Source: Ruminococcus sp. (lineage in GTDB: Bacteria; Bacillota; Clostridia; Oscillospirales; Ruminococcaceae). Taken from it: a DNA stretch of 64,000 bases. Each line of letters begins with the position of its first letter. The first letter of the stretch is position 1. The translations under genes were made by a program, and so were the position numbers. The stretch is from the NCBI GenBank assembly GCA_021202895.1, contig JAJQCE010000007.1, positions 31,853 to 95,852 on the forward strand, read 5' to 3'. The notes beneath the pieces were generated by a model. The model saw nothing but the letters and a program-made list of their open reading frames with translations, ran no database searches and was not told the origin of the DNA. Shown here one piece after another: positions 29,794-38,065 of this stretch.

Positions 29794-29822
29794 TTGACAA
29801 AAGCAAATATCTATGTTATAAT
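29794..29822 (+). promoter_or_regulatory. Consensus promoter of the secreted protein/lipoprotein pair
   Basis: Perfect TTGACA and perfect TATAAT with a 17-bp spacer: the strongest possible sigma-A promoter. Start expected near 29829, inside the adjoining inverted repeat. Confidence 0.9.
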
Positions 29823-29852
29823 CTAATATATCAGGTATAACTGATATATTAG
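29823..29852 (+). promoter_or_regulatory. Perfect 12-bp inverted repeat abutting the -10, probable operator
   Basis: CTAATATATCAG, six bases, CTGATATATTAG. The left arm begins at the base after the -10, so the transcript should start within it and could not form the complete RNA stem. That argues for a DNA operator of an unknown repressor. There is no T-run after it, so it is not a terminator. Confidence 0.75.
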
Positions 29853-29877
29853 AAATATTTTTAAGGAGTTGATTTAA

Positions 29878-30261
29878 ATTAAAATCAAAAAAATGTTAGT
29901 AGCTGTGTCAACAGCAATAGTAATGGGAGTAAGCATGATGAGTATGGGAACTAGTGCCTATTCAGGCACTATCAGTCTGCGTTATGTATCAGGTGCATCA
30001 TCAAGCAACAAACTCACCAATTCTTGGACGTATTATACAACTAAAACGACGCAAACTATGACAATCTCATCACTTAGAAAAACCAGTTCATCTTCGGGGT
30101 ACACTGTTTTTAATCCAATGGGGATTTCTGGCAGTTCGACTTCAGCAGCTACATTTACAAAGTCAGGAGTTAAAACAGGTGTTCAAATAACAGCAAATGC
30201 TAAGTTGACGAACTATGCATCTTCTTCATATGTTTACGCTTCTGGTTCGGTTTCAGGATGA
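29878..30261 (+). CDS. Small secreted Ser/Thr-rich protein, probable ATT start codon
   Basis: The track starts at ATG 29893, but that lies 24 nt from the only ribosome binding site (AAGGAG, 29863-29868). An in-frame ATT at 29878 is 9 nt from it and adds (M)KIKK, the positive n-region that the signal peptide otherwise lacks. The hydrophobic core MLVAVSTAIVMGVSMMSMG ends at a likely cleavage site TSAYS. The mature part is about 98 residues, very rich in Ser, Thr and Tyr, with no cysteine and likely all-beta (TISLRYVSGAS, TMTISSLRKTS, TGVQITANAKL). I recognise no family. It lies 14 bp before a lipoprotein gene and shares its operator-like repeat and promoter, so both are probably parts of one cell-surface system. 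Confidence 0.7.
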   Translation: MKIKKMLVAVSTAIVMGVSMMSMGTSAYSGTISLRYVSGASSSNKLTNSWTYYTTKTTQTMTISSLRKTSSSSGYTVFNPMGISGSSTSAATFTKSGVKTGVQITANAKLTNYASSSYVYASGSVSG

Positions 30262-30274
30262 TAAAGGAGTTTTT

Positions 30275-31468
30275 ATGAAAAAACCACTTCTTCTAGCAGC
30301 TTCACTTTTGCTTCTGACCTCCTGCGCTAGGTCTGACGTAGCTTCAAGCAACGAGAGCGAAGAAGAAGCCCTGAACGTTGAGCTTATCAGCGTTGACGAG
30401 CTTGCCGACGATGTGGAAGCTGCACTTAAAAAAACTCCGAGCAATTTTGTTTTGTCAAATTACATAAATGTTGAGCTGCCCGATGAGTATTACGAATGTG
30501 ATTTTCAACAGATTTCAGGTTTTGATGAAAATTATGAATCAATTTTTAGCTCGTTTTTTGACGAGGAAGTTTACAAGGACGCAGAGATAGTTCATGAAAC
30601 AACTATTGACGCTATGACCTCATATTCCTTTGAAAATGACGGTGATTTCTGCTGTGTGGGTGATAATGGATTTGTTGCCTTTTATTATTCCTCAGTGGAT
30701 GGCAGTCCTTTTGAAACCGGAATCAGAGCGGATATTTTTCATACTGACAGAGCCGATGCAGATTTAGACTATACATGGGTAACAAAGGATAACCGTATTA
30801 CCTTACGAGAGGTAGTTGAAAATGCGCAGACTTGGTTTGATGAAAGATATGCGCAGTTTGAACCTGATTATCAAATTTCAGTCAAGACGGTGGTTGCGAG
30901 AAAGCCTGACGAGGAAAGCAGCTACAGCGATTTTTATTATCAGGTTTTTGCCGAGAAAAAATACAAGGGCGTTGCGCTTGACAGCCTTATTCCGATGTAC
31001 AATGACGATTCAGATTTATTAAAATATCAAACCTACAGAGTTTGCCTATGGCTTGATATATACGGCGACGTACTCTGCATGACAAACGGCACAGGAATGA
31101 TAACGCCCACTGATGAAGAGAAGCTTACTGAAATTGTTTCGCTCTCAAGTGCAATTGACTATATCGAGGAAACATTTACCGATTTTGAAACTTCTCTTAC
31201 AATTAACGACATCAATTTAAAATACACCCTTTCACCGTCATACAACCCTAATCCTGATACCGATGCGGGCGAATACGATTCCGCTTACAAGGCGGGAAAC
31301 GAGGTTGACGGCAATCTTGTCTGGGAATTTGTAATAGACCTAGCGGATAATGAATTTTCCTTTGGCATCGATAACGACAGCTACGGCAATATTCAGAGAT
31401 TTATCTACGTTGACGCACAGACGGGAGAGATGGATTTTGAATTTAATGCCAGCAATCTTATACAGTAA
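30275..31468 (+). CDS. Hypothetical lipoprotein
   Basis: Start corrected from 30215 to ATG 30275, which follows AAAGGAG and opens MKKPLLLAASLLLLTSCARS. LLTSC is a lipobox, so the protein is processed by signal peptidase II and anchored by Cys19. The mature part of about 378 residues is strongly acidic (runs of Glu/Asp). The C-terminal region ends YVDAQTGEMDFEF, a motif reminiscent of PepSY-like beta-hairpins but too short to assign. Co-transcribed with the small secreted protein upstream. Function unknown; a surface partner or chaperone for that protein is a reasonable guess, nothing more. Confidence 0.75.
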   Translation: MKKPLLLAASLLLLTSCARSDVASSNESEEEALNVELISVDELADDVEAALKKTPSNFVLSNYINVELPDEYYECDFQQISGFDENYESIFSSFFDEEVYKDAEIVHETTIDAMTSYSFENDGDFCCVGDNGFVAFYYSSVDGSPFETGIRADIFHTDRADADLDYTWVTKDNRITLREVVENAQTWFDERYAQFEPDYQISVKTVVARKPDEESSYSDFYYQVFAEKKYKGVALDSLIPMYNDDSDLLKYQTYRVCLWLDIYGDVLCMTNGTGMITPTDEEKLTEIVSLSSAIDYIEETFTDFETSLTINDINLKYTLSPSYNPNPDTDAGEYDSAYKAGNEVDGNLVWEFVIDLADNEFSFGIDNDSYGNIQRFIYVDAQTGEMDFEFNASNLIQ

Positions 31469-31480
31469 ACCGACAGCAAA

Positions 31481-31504
31481 AAAACCGCAGAATCCTGCGG
31501 TTTT
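31481..31504. terminator. Bidirectional terminator between the lipoprotein and GH5 genes
   Basis: AAAACCGCAG, AATC, CTGCGGTTTT: perfect 10-bp stem with A and T tracts on the two sides, between convergent genes. Confidence 0.92.
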
Positions 31505-31510
31505 GTTTGT

Positions 31511-33115
31511 TTATGAAAGTCCTGCTCGTTTTCTGTACCATGAGCGTATAAGCTTACCGCTTGAGGTGAGCTGACTTGTGCCTGATTTAATCTTTGCCAG
31601 ATTAGTCCCGCTCTTGAAAGCCGAAGCTGTTTCGCTCTTTGACGATGCCGACCAGTTTACATAGCCGACCTTCTTTGAATCCAGCAGCTTGAGCCATGTT
31701 TTGGTCTGTGTGGAATTGTAGCCGCCGTCGCCTGACGAATTGCAGGTGCCGAACTCTGAAACCAGTATCGGCAGACCGCTTGAGTAGCACTCGGAAAATC
31801 TGGTTCTCAGCCAGTCGGTGTGGGTGTTTGCATAGAAGTGCAGAGCGTAGACTGTGTTCTTGTCTGAAAGGCGGTTGTTCACCACGTCGTCAATGTCCTG
31901 ACTCCAGGTAGGCGTGCCGCAGATAATCAGTGCATCGTCGTCATATTTTCTTATCGCCGCAATAACCTTTTTTGCATACGGCTTGATGTTGCCCGACCAG
32001 GTGACGCCGCTCCCGTTTGGCTCGTTGCAGATTTCGTAAATTATGTTGTTGTAGTTTTTATATCGCTTAGCCATTATCTTAAAGAACTTAATCGCCTCGC
32101 TTTGGTGCGTCTGCGGATTTCCATCGTTAAGAATGTGCCAGTCGATAATCACATACAGCCCCAGTGAAGAAGCCGTTTCCACAGCCTTGTAGATTTTCTT
32201 TCTTGCCTGAAGCGCATAGGCGGAGCTTGTGGTGTAGCCGCCCCATTCCTCCGTGTACATTGCAATTCTGATGGTGTTTATTCCCCAGTCGTCGCGCAAA
32301 ACCTTGAGAGAAGCCTTTGAGAGAATATCCGAGTAGTCCTCCCACATAATTCCGTGCGTTGACATACCGAGAATCTGAAATTTCTTGCCCGACGAATTTA
32401 CAATGTTTGCGCCGCTTACCGAAAGCTGACCGTTAAGCGCAAGCGGAGTAGTCGCCTTTTTGGTCTTTACGCTGATTTTAACTCCCTTGCTGACATAGGT
32501 AACACCGTTCACCGTCTTGTAGGCCTTCACTATATACTTGTAGGTCTTGTTAGGAGTGCGGCTGTTGTCCGTCCATGAGGTGGTGGTCTTAGAGGAAATG
32601 TTCTTGACGCCCTCCCACTTTTTCGTGGAGGAGTTGTAGCGGTAAATCTTGTACCCTGTGCAGGTGGCAACCTTGCTCCATGAAAGCTTTATTCTGGTCT
32701 GCCCGGCGGTAGTCGTCAGATTTGTAACCTTTTTCGGTATAATCTTAAAGGTGAGCTTCTTTGTTCCCGTGTAGCTGCCCTTGCCTGTAACCTTAACGGT
32801 CGCCTTGCCGATTTTGGTGTTGTTTGAATAGCTTACCGTGTAGTCTGTACCCTTTTTAAGCGTCTTGCCATTGTAGGTAACGGTAACGCTAGGCTTGCGA
32901 GCCTTGCCGTTGTAGGTGACGGTAGTTGAGGAAAGCTCAAACTCCGCATTGGTAATTTTCTTAGCGTCAAGCGACACTATAGTAGAATCCGTTTCAGCCG
33001 CAAGAGCCGTAAAGGAGAAGCTCTCTGACGCTATCCCGAAGCACACCACGCTAAAAATTGCAATCAGAATCGTCTTAATCAGTGCACTGCGCATTTTGTT
33101 TAGTTCCATATACAC
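31511..33115 (-). CDS. Secreted GH5 endo-beta-1,4-glucanase with Ig-like and fibronectin III modules
   Basis: 534 aa. Signal peptide in the first 40 residues (ILIAIFSVVCFGIASESFSF ... ALA). Then a surface repeat with YNGKARKPSVTV and YNGKTLKKGTDYTVSY (about 55-130), a fibronectin type III domain from VTNLTTTAGQTRIKLSWSKV (about 137-225), and a GH5 catalytic barrel from about 235. The acid/base Glu is in YEICNEPNG and the nucleophile Glu in ILVSEFGTC, so it should hydrolyse cellulose-type beta-1,4-glucans. No dockerin, carbohydrate-binding module or sortase motif is visible, so it is probably secreted free. Start may be GTG 33115 or ATG 33109. Together with the GH94 phosphorylase it suggests cellulose breakdown to cellobiose and phosphorolysis. 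Confidence 0.93.
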   Translation of the reverse strand: MYMELNKMRSALIKTILIAIFSVVCFGIASESFSFTALAAETDSTIVSLDAKKITNAEFELSSTTVTYNGKARKPSVTVTYNGKTLKKGTDYTVSYSNNTKIGKATVKVTGKGSYTGTKKLTFKIIPKKVTNLTTTAGQTRIKLSWSKVATCTGYKIYRYNSSTKKWEGVKNISSKTTTSWTDNSRTPNKTYKYIVKAYKTVNGVTYVSKGVKISVKTKKATTPLALNGQLSVSGANIVNSSGKKFQILGMSTHGIMWEDYSDILSKASLKVLRDDWGINTIRIAMYTEEWGGYTTSSAYALQARKKIYKAVETASSLGLYVIIDWHILNDGNPQTHQSEAIKFFKIMAKRYKNYNNIIYEICNEPNGSGVTWSGNIKPYAKKVIAAIRKYDDDALIICGTPTWSQDIDDVVNNRLSDKNTVYALHFYANTHTDWLRTRFSECYSSGLPILVSEFGTCNSSGDGGYNSTQTKTWLKLLDSKKVGYVNWSASSKSETASAFKSGTNLAKIKSGTSQLTSSGKLIRSWYRKRAGLS

Positions 33116-33184
33116 ACACTACCTTTACAGTTAAATCCATAGAACTGCGAATCAGCAATAAAATCTTATTTCTCCATAGTATGA

Positions 33185-33430
33185 CTACCATTTTTCAATG
33201 ACCTCATCGCTTCTAGCTTCTATAATTGACATAATATTTCTCAAAACCTTTGGAGGTATTCGGGAATTGTTGTTGCACAAATAGCATTTGCCTGCTTTGG
33301 TTATCCAAATTTTAGTGGCGTTGCTTTTAGGAGAGCCTTGAGAAACATGAACATGAACAGGTTCTAGCGGCTCATTTTCATTTGCCCAAAAATAAACCCA
33401 GTATGAACCAATTTTAAAGAGTTGAGGCAT
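33185..33430 (-). CDS. DUF4160-family small protein
   Basis: About 81 aa. MPQLFKIGSYWVYFWANENEPLEPVHVHV is the DUF4160 signature (YWVYFWxxE...PxHVHV), followed by a C-terminal helix PKVLRNIMSIIEARSDEVIEKW. The track starts at 33460; the ATG at 33430 has GGAG 9 nt upstream and is preferred, giving a 17-bp overlap with the upstream gene and thus translational coupling. DUF4160 genes commonly pair with DUF2442-type genes in toxin-antitoxin-like cassettes; whether this pair acts so is unknown. Confidence 0.8.
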   Translation of the reverse strand: MPQLFKIGSYWVYFWANENEPLEPVHVHVSQGSPKSNATKIWITKAGKCYLCNNNSRIPPKVLRNIMSIIEARSDEVIEKW

Positions 33431-33686
33431 TTTCAAATTCTCCATCCTGAGAAAATTCAAGAATAAGATGAGCTACAGATTCGATGATTTTCTGATAATA
33501 ATTTATCTCCTCTGAACTAAATCCCTCTATATCCTCCCATGAATACTCAGGTAACCAGCATACAGCATTGTGAAAGCAGTCCGTTTCATCAGGCTTTTCA
33601 ATATAAACCTTAACCCTGCCGTTATCAAGCATTTGAGAGTGTACAATTTCTGTACCGTCAGATAATGTCAAAAACGGATACATCAT
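33414..33686 (-). CDS. Hypothetical small protein, partner of the DUF4160 gene
   Basis: 90 aa, acidic. YPFLTLSDGTEIVHSQMLDNGR and VKVYIEKPDETDCFHNAV look like beta-hairpins; ISSEEINYYQKIIESVAH-like sequence (FSSEEINYYQKIIESVAHLI) forms a C-terminal helix. No family recognised. ATG 33686 follows TTGGAGG. It overlaps the DUF4160 gene and sits as an isolated, more AT-rich cassette between the cellulase and phosphorylase genes. Confidence 0.65.
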   Translation of the reverse strand: MMYPFLTLSDGTEIVHSQMLDNGRVKVYIEKPDETDCFHNAVCWLPEYSWEDIEGFSSEEINYYQKIIESVAHLILEFSQDGEFENASTL

Positions 33687-33742
33687 TTTTATTTGCCTCC
33701 AAGAAGTTTAAAAAGCTGATAGCTTCGCCTTTACTGATTTAT

Positions 33743-36196
33743 TTACCCCAGTGTAACCTCAACCTTAACCGTTGCACCTGCCTTAGCCGCAGGGATTACG
33801 TTTGAATCAATTTCCTTGCCGTCAACCTTGACGCTCTTTACTCCTTTGCATACGTTGTCAGGATTTTTAACGGTGATGTCGTAGCTTGCGCCTCTGAAGC
33901 TCCTCGTTGCCGTGAAGCCGTTCCACTCGTGAGGAATCGACGGGTCGATTTTCAGTCCGTCATAGTCGGGGATAATTCCTAAAATGTACTGTGAAACCGC
34001 AACAAAGTTCCATGCCGCCGTTCCTGTCAGCCAGCTGTTCTTAGCCTCGCCGTGACGCTTTGCGTCCTTTCCTGCAATCATCTGAGCGTAAACGTAGGGC
34101 TCTGTTCTGTGCAGGTCGGAAATGCTCTCAAGATACGCAGGAGCAATCTTTGAATAGTACTCAAAGGCTCTGTCGCCGTTTCCGATTTTCGCTTCGGCAC
34201 AGATGATCCATGCGTTGTTGTGGCAGAAAATACCTGCATTTTCCTTGTAGCCGGCAGGATAGGTTGAAATCTCGCCGTATTCCTTGTAGTACCTTGTAAA
34301 CGCAGGATTGTTAAGCACAAGACCGTACTTTGAATTTAAGTACTTGTTCACCGAATCCATAGTGAGCTTGTCTTTTCCGTCCTCGCTTCCCAAGCCTGCC
34401 ATAACGGCAAAGCCCTGTGGCTCGATAAATATCTTACCCTCCTCGCACTCGCTTGAGCCAACCTTGTTTCCAAAGTCGTCGTATGCGCGCAAAAACCACT
34501 CGCCGTCAAAGCCGTATTTAAGCGTGTTCTCGTTCATCTTGTCAATTTCAGCCTGAGCGTTCTTTGCTTCCTCGTCAAGTCCTTTGTATTTGCACAGAGC
34601 GACATATTCAGGTCCGATAAACGCCATCATAGCCGCAACCATCACAGATTCCGCCGTGCGGCTGAACTTGTCTGCACCGTACTTCGGAGAGGTGTAGGTC
34701 TGGAAGCTTTCGCCGGGAGCGTCAGAGTGACAGCTAAGGTTGAGGCAGTCGTTCCAGTCGGCTCTCATCGCAAGCGGCAGACCGTGAGGTCCTACATTCT
34801 CAACTACATGGTAGAAGCTCTGCTTGAGATGGTGCATCATAGACTGCGCCTGCTTCGGGTCGTTGTCGTAAGGAACCTGCTCGTCTAAAATCGAGTAGTC
34901 GCCCGTTTCCTTGATGTACTGCGCAGTGGAGAGAATCATCCAGAGCGGGTCGTCCGAGAAGTCGCCGCCGATTTCATCGTTGCCCTTTTTGGTGAGTGGT
35001 TGGTACTGGTGATAGCAGCCGCCGTCAGGAAGCTGGGTAGCTGCCAAATCAAGTATGCGCTCTCTCGCTCTTTCAGGAATCTGATGTACAAAGCCGAGCA
35101 GATCCTGATTGGAATCTCTAAATCCCATGCCTCTGCCTATTCCGCTTTCAAAATAGGACGCAGAGCGCGACATATTAAACGTAACCATGCACTGGTACTG
35201 ATTCCAGATGTTTACCATGCGGTTAAGCTTGTCGTCCGAAGTGTTGACCGTGTACTGTGAAAGCAGGCTGTTCCAGTAGTCCTTAAGCTGAGCAAGCGCC
35301 TTGTCAGCCTTTTGCGGAGTACCCATCTGCTCAATCATCTCATAAGCCTTAGACTTGTTCATGCTGCCATCAGCGTTAAATTTCTTGTCAATGTCATTTT
35401 CAACATAGCCGAGCAGGAAAACAAGCTCCTTGCTCTCGCCAGGGTGAAGCTTGATGTCAAGGCAGTGTGAAGCAATCGGACTCCAGCCGTCCGCAACCGA
35501 ATTTGACGGCTTGCCCTCGACAACGGTCTGAGGATTCTCAAAGCCGTTGTAAAGTCCCATAAATGCTTCTCTGTCGGTATCAAAGCCTGAAATCTTCTCA
35601 TTTACCGTGTAGAAAGCGAAGTGATTGCGGCGCTCCTTGTATTCCGTCTTGTGGAAGATGGTAGAGCCTTCAATTTCAACCTCGCCTGTGTTAAAGTTCC
35701 TCTGGAAGTTGGTAGAATCGTCCTGCGCATTCCAAAGACACCATTCGATAAAGCTAAACAGCTTAAATTTCTTAGTTTCCTCAGAGGTGTTGGTGAGAAC
35801 GACCTTTTGAACCTCACCGTTAAAGTCCTGTGGTACAAAGAAAGTAACCTCCGCTTCAATTCCTGCATCTGAGCCCTTGATAATCGTGTAGCCCATACCG
35901 TGACGGCAGGAATAGCTGTCCAGGTCAGTCTTTACAGGCGACCAGCCAGGCGACCAGAGGTGATTGTCGTCCTTGATGTAGAAATATCTGCCGCCCATAT
36001 CAACGGGAACGTTGTTGTAGCGGTATCTTGTAATGCGGCGCATTCTTGCGTCCTTGTAAAAGTGATAACCTCCCGCCGTGTTTGAAATCAGCGAGAAAAA
36101 TTCCTGTGTTCCGAGATAGTTAATCCACGGATAGGGAGTCTTAGGATTAGTAATGACATACTCCTTGTTTTCATCATCAAAATAGCCAAATTTCAT
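33743..36196 (-). CDS. Cellobiose phosphorylase, GH94
   Basis: Phosphorolyses cellobiose to glucose 1-phosphate and glucose, saving ATP in cellulose fermenters; cytosolic (no signal peptide). 817 aa, the normal GH94 length. Visible parts: N-terminal beta-sandwich ([20 protein letters not shown]), [20 protein letters not shown] with the catalytic Asp region, [13 protein letters not shown], and the C-terminal [20 protein letters not shown]. Cellobiose rather than cellodextrin specificity is inferred from overall resemblance. Follows the epimerase gene after a 570-bp repeat-rich gap; a 9-bp-stem hairpin lies just before its ribosome binding site. Confidence 0.95.
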   Translation of the reverse strand: MKFGYFDDENKEYVITNPKTPYPWINYLGTQEFFSLISNTAGGYHFYKDARMRRITRYRYNNVPVDMGGRYFYIKDDNHLWSPGWSPVKTDLDSYSCRHGMGYTIIKGSDAGIEAEVTFFVPQDFNGEVQKVVLTNTSEETKKFKLFSFIEWCLWNAQDDSTNFQRNFNTGEVEIEGSTIFHKTEYKERRNHFAFYTVNEKISGFDTDREAFMGLYNGFENPQTVVEGKPSNSVADGWSPIASHCLDIKLHPGESKELVFLLGYVENDIDKKFNADGSMNKSKAYEMIEQMGTPQKADKALAQLKDYWNSLLSQYTVNTSDDKLNRMVNIWNQYQCMVTFNMSRSASYFESGIGRGMGFRDSNQDLLGFVHQIPERARERILDLAATQLPDGGCYHQYQPLTKKGNDEIGGDFSDDPLWMILSTAQYIKETGDYSILDEQVPYDNDPKQAQSMMHHLKQSFYHVVENVGPHGLPLAMRADWNDCLNLSCHSDAPGESFQTYTSPKYGADKFSRTAESVMVAAMMAFIGPEYVALCKYKGLDEEAKNAQAEIDKMNENTLKYGFDGEWFLRAYDDFGNKVGSSECEEGKIFIEPQGFAVMAGLGSEDGKDKLTMDSVNKYLNSKYGLVLNNPAFTRYYKEYGEISTYPAGYKENAGIFCHNNAWIICAEAKIGNGDRAFEYYSKIAPAYLESISDLHRTEPYVYAQMIAGKDAKRHGEAKNSWLTGTAAWNFVAVSQYILGIIPDYDGLKIDPSIPHEWNGFTATRSFRGASYDITVKNPDNVCKGVKSVKVDGKEIDSNVIPAAKAGATVKVEVTLG

Positions 36197-36233
36197 GGTT
36201 ATAAACCATCCTTTCAGTTTTTATCTATTTGCT

Positions 36234-36262
36234 CGGGCTTACACAAAAGCTCGTTAAGCCCG
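36234..36262 (-). promoter_or_regulatory. Hairpin upstream of the cellobiose phosphorylase start
   Basis: CGGGCTTA ... TAAGCCCG, an 8-bp perfect stem about 40 bp before the cbp start. It could be a leader RNA hairpin or an operator; no T-run follows on the minus strand. Confidence 0.5.
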
Positions 36263-36317
36263 GAGTTGGGACGAACGAGTAGTTTGTTTCAAGCTTCTCA
36301 CCCTATATATCAAACAT

Positions 36318-36425
36318 GGGGAGTTTGCGTTAGCAAAATCATAGGGCAGACAAGCATAGATGAAAGCTTGAACAAAGCTTTGTGTCTGCCCAGTCGTCCT
36401 AGAGTTTGCCTGCGGCAAACTCCCC
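36318..36425. repeat. Foldback element with mutually exclusive stems
   Basis: Outer arms GGGGAGTTTGC / GCAAACTCCCC (11 bp perfect, extendable with mismatches), inner arms GGGCAGACA / TGTCTGCCC (9 bp). A third copy of GAGTTTGCC at 36402 pairs with the right arm as GAGTTTGCC-TGC-GGCAAACTC. The right arm therefore has two possible partners. Confidence 0.7.
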
Positions 36426-36654
36426 AACTTTTGTTAGAGTATTCCGCACTTTGGTTTGAGCTTGCTAAGAATTGACGCAAAGCGGAGCAAAGCAAGCTAA
36501 GCTTGATTGCGAACGCTTGCAATAAATGCAAGGAGGATCAGCTCCGCTGGATTTCAGTGGGGATTAGTTTTTAACCCCCATTGAAAGACAAGATGGACGC
36601 CGCCTAAGAGGCTGGGGACATCGTACATTTATTATATGTAATGGCGTGAAAGTC

Positions 36655-36722
36655 TTAGTGACGATAATTTACTTAAAATCAGTGACGATGTCGGGGTATG
36701 TCACTATCGTCACTCGGACAGG
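36655..36722 (+). repeat. Palindromic intergenic repeat, copy 1
   Basis: Carries the 27-base block TTAGTGACGATAATTTACTT... also found inverted at 38.1 kb. Outer palindrome arms AGTGACGATA / TATCGTCACT (10 bp); this copy has an extra 23-nt segment before the right arm, itself starting with GTGACGAT. Confidence 0.8.
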
Positions 36723-36765
36723 TTCAAGTCAATGTTCAAACTTCCATTATGCTTTGCCAGACACC

Positions 36766-37782
36766 TCAACTCTTAACTGTAAAAAATCGCTGCCAGCACT
36801 CGAAGCCTTCGCCTTTTTTTAGCTCCTTGTAGCCTGTGATCTCATCTTTGAGCTTAAGGTTGGTACAGTTAATCATTGCCGTCATAGGCTCGGGGCAAAA
36901 GTAGCCGTTGTAGCCTCTGTCGTTCCACATATTCCAGAATTTGTACTCTCTCGAAACCTCGTTGCATAGACGGTGTCCGCTCGCTTTGTCGGTGATAATT
37001 ACTCCGTAAAACGGCTTGCCGTCAAGCGTATTGTCGCAGGCGGTGTACATATCGTTTGAAATCATGTGCAGGGTCGGGCGCATAGAGCCGTTCTTGTAGC
37101 GCAAATCCTTTGTTTCAAGAGGCAAAAGCCGCTCGGTCGGCAGGCAGCGCTTGTCAAGCTCGCACCTTTGCTCAATCGGCACGCTAAGTCGCAGCTTAGT
37201 CTGCTTTGAACCGTGTGTAAGCGGAGCGTTAATGCAGGTGTGAGTGCAGATTGAAACGGGGAGTCGCTTGTCGGACAAATTTTCAAGCTTAACTCTGTGC
37301 GTCAAGCCGTCCTCTGAAAGCTCAAATGTATATGTAATTTTAAAGTCGAGCGGAAAGCAAGCGTACATTTTGTCAGCTTCTGAATGTGTAAACGAGGTAA
37401 CCAGCACAGCTCTTTCGCTGTCCGCCTCCATGCGTTCAACGGTATGCTCTCGCTTGTGAACCCAGCCGTGCAGGTGATTGCCAAGCTTTGTTTCATTGAC
37501 GGGGAGATGGTATTCGCCATCGGAGGTTTTCAGAAGTCCGCCGTCAAAGCGATTCGGCAGGTAGAGTGTAGGAAGTCCCCAGATTTCCCGAGCCTTGTCA
37601 ATCTGCTTTGCCGTGCAGTCCTCGCTGTACCTAAAAATCTCCATGTTGGTCTCGCTGTCGTACATTCTCCACACAGAGCTGCCAAATTTCGAAGAAACAA
37701 CAGCCATATATCTGCCACAGACAAGCCGTACGCAGTCAACACCCTTCATCACACATTTTTCAGCTGCACAATTTACGCTCAT
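36766..37782 (-). CDS. Aldose 1-epimerase-like protein
   Basis: Galactose-mutarotase superfamily beta-sandwich, about 338 aa. GNHLHGWVHKREH holds a likely catalytic His, SICTHTCINAP a second His-containing strand, and YNGYFCPEPMTAMINCTN the C-terminal strand with an active-site Glu position. Start corrected to ATG 37782, preceded by GGGGGAG; the ATG at 37797 lacks a site. Probably equilibrates sugar anomers (for example beta-glucose or cellobiose) for the phosphorylase encoded downstream. It has its own promoter and is flanked by two inverted copies of a palindromic repeat. Confidence 0.8.
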   Translation of the reverse strand: MSVNCAAEKCVMKGVDCVRLVCGRYMAVVSSKFGSSVWRMYDSETNMEIFRYSEDCTAKQIDKAREIWGLPTLYLPNRFDGGLLKTSDGEYHLPVNETKLGNHLHGWVHKREHTVERMEADSERAVLVTSFTHSEADKMYACFPLDFKITYTFELSEDGLTHRVKLENLSDKRLPVSICTHTCINAPLTHGSKQTKLRLSVPIEQRCELDKRCLPTERLLPLETKDLRYKNGSMRPTLHMISNDMYTACDNTLDGKPFYGVIITDKASGHRLCNEVSREYKFWNMWNDRGYNGYFCPEPMTAMINCTNLKLKDEITGYKELKKGEGFECWQRFFTVKS

Positions 37783-37853
37783 AGACTGCTCCCCCATAAA
37801 GAATTTTTAAGAAAAATCATTCTTTTTCTAACAAAAAAATAATCTCTCTAGTA

Positions 37854-37882
37854 AGTATAACACATTTACTCACAAATTTCAA
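37854..37882 (-). promoter_or_regulatory. Promoter of the epimerase gene
   Basis: TTGAAA and TATACT with a 17-bp spacer on the minus strand. Upstream DNA to 38065 is AT-rich with a GTAAGAA ... TTCTTAC dyad (about 37980-38018) that may bind a regulator. Confidence 0.65.
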
Positions 37883-38065
37883 GAGTTTTTTTGTACAAAA
37901 TTAAAAGAGATTTGAATTTTTGTAAGCGAAAATATTTCAAAACCATTGCAAAAAAATTCATCTTATGGTACAAAAGTTGGTAAGAAAGTTAGTTCTTTTT
38001 AGAACAAAAGTTCTTACAGGTAAGCAAAGAAACTGAGGAACCCGAACAAAGGATAGAACCCACCC

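Larger units (their letters stand above)
36197..36765. other. 570-bp gene-free spacer between the epimerase and GH94 genes
   Basis: Contains no credible gene. It holds a hairpin next to cbp, a large foldback with alternative pairings (36318-36425), an imperfect palindrome near 36555-36585 (TTTCAGTGGGG / CCCCATTGAAA) and one copy of a palindromic repeat (36655-36722). No clear promoter for the GH94 gene was found by eye. Confidence 0.7.

Noticed and set aside
29823-29852. Inverted repeat as a transcription terminator
   Set aside because: No T-run and it lies at the start site of a consensus promoter, with a separate terminator already after trmO.
36266-36475. 69-aa ORF in the epimerase-cbp spacer
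   Set aside because: Runs through the foldback palindrome, has no ribosome binding site, and its mirror frame is equally open; explained by the repeat.
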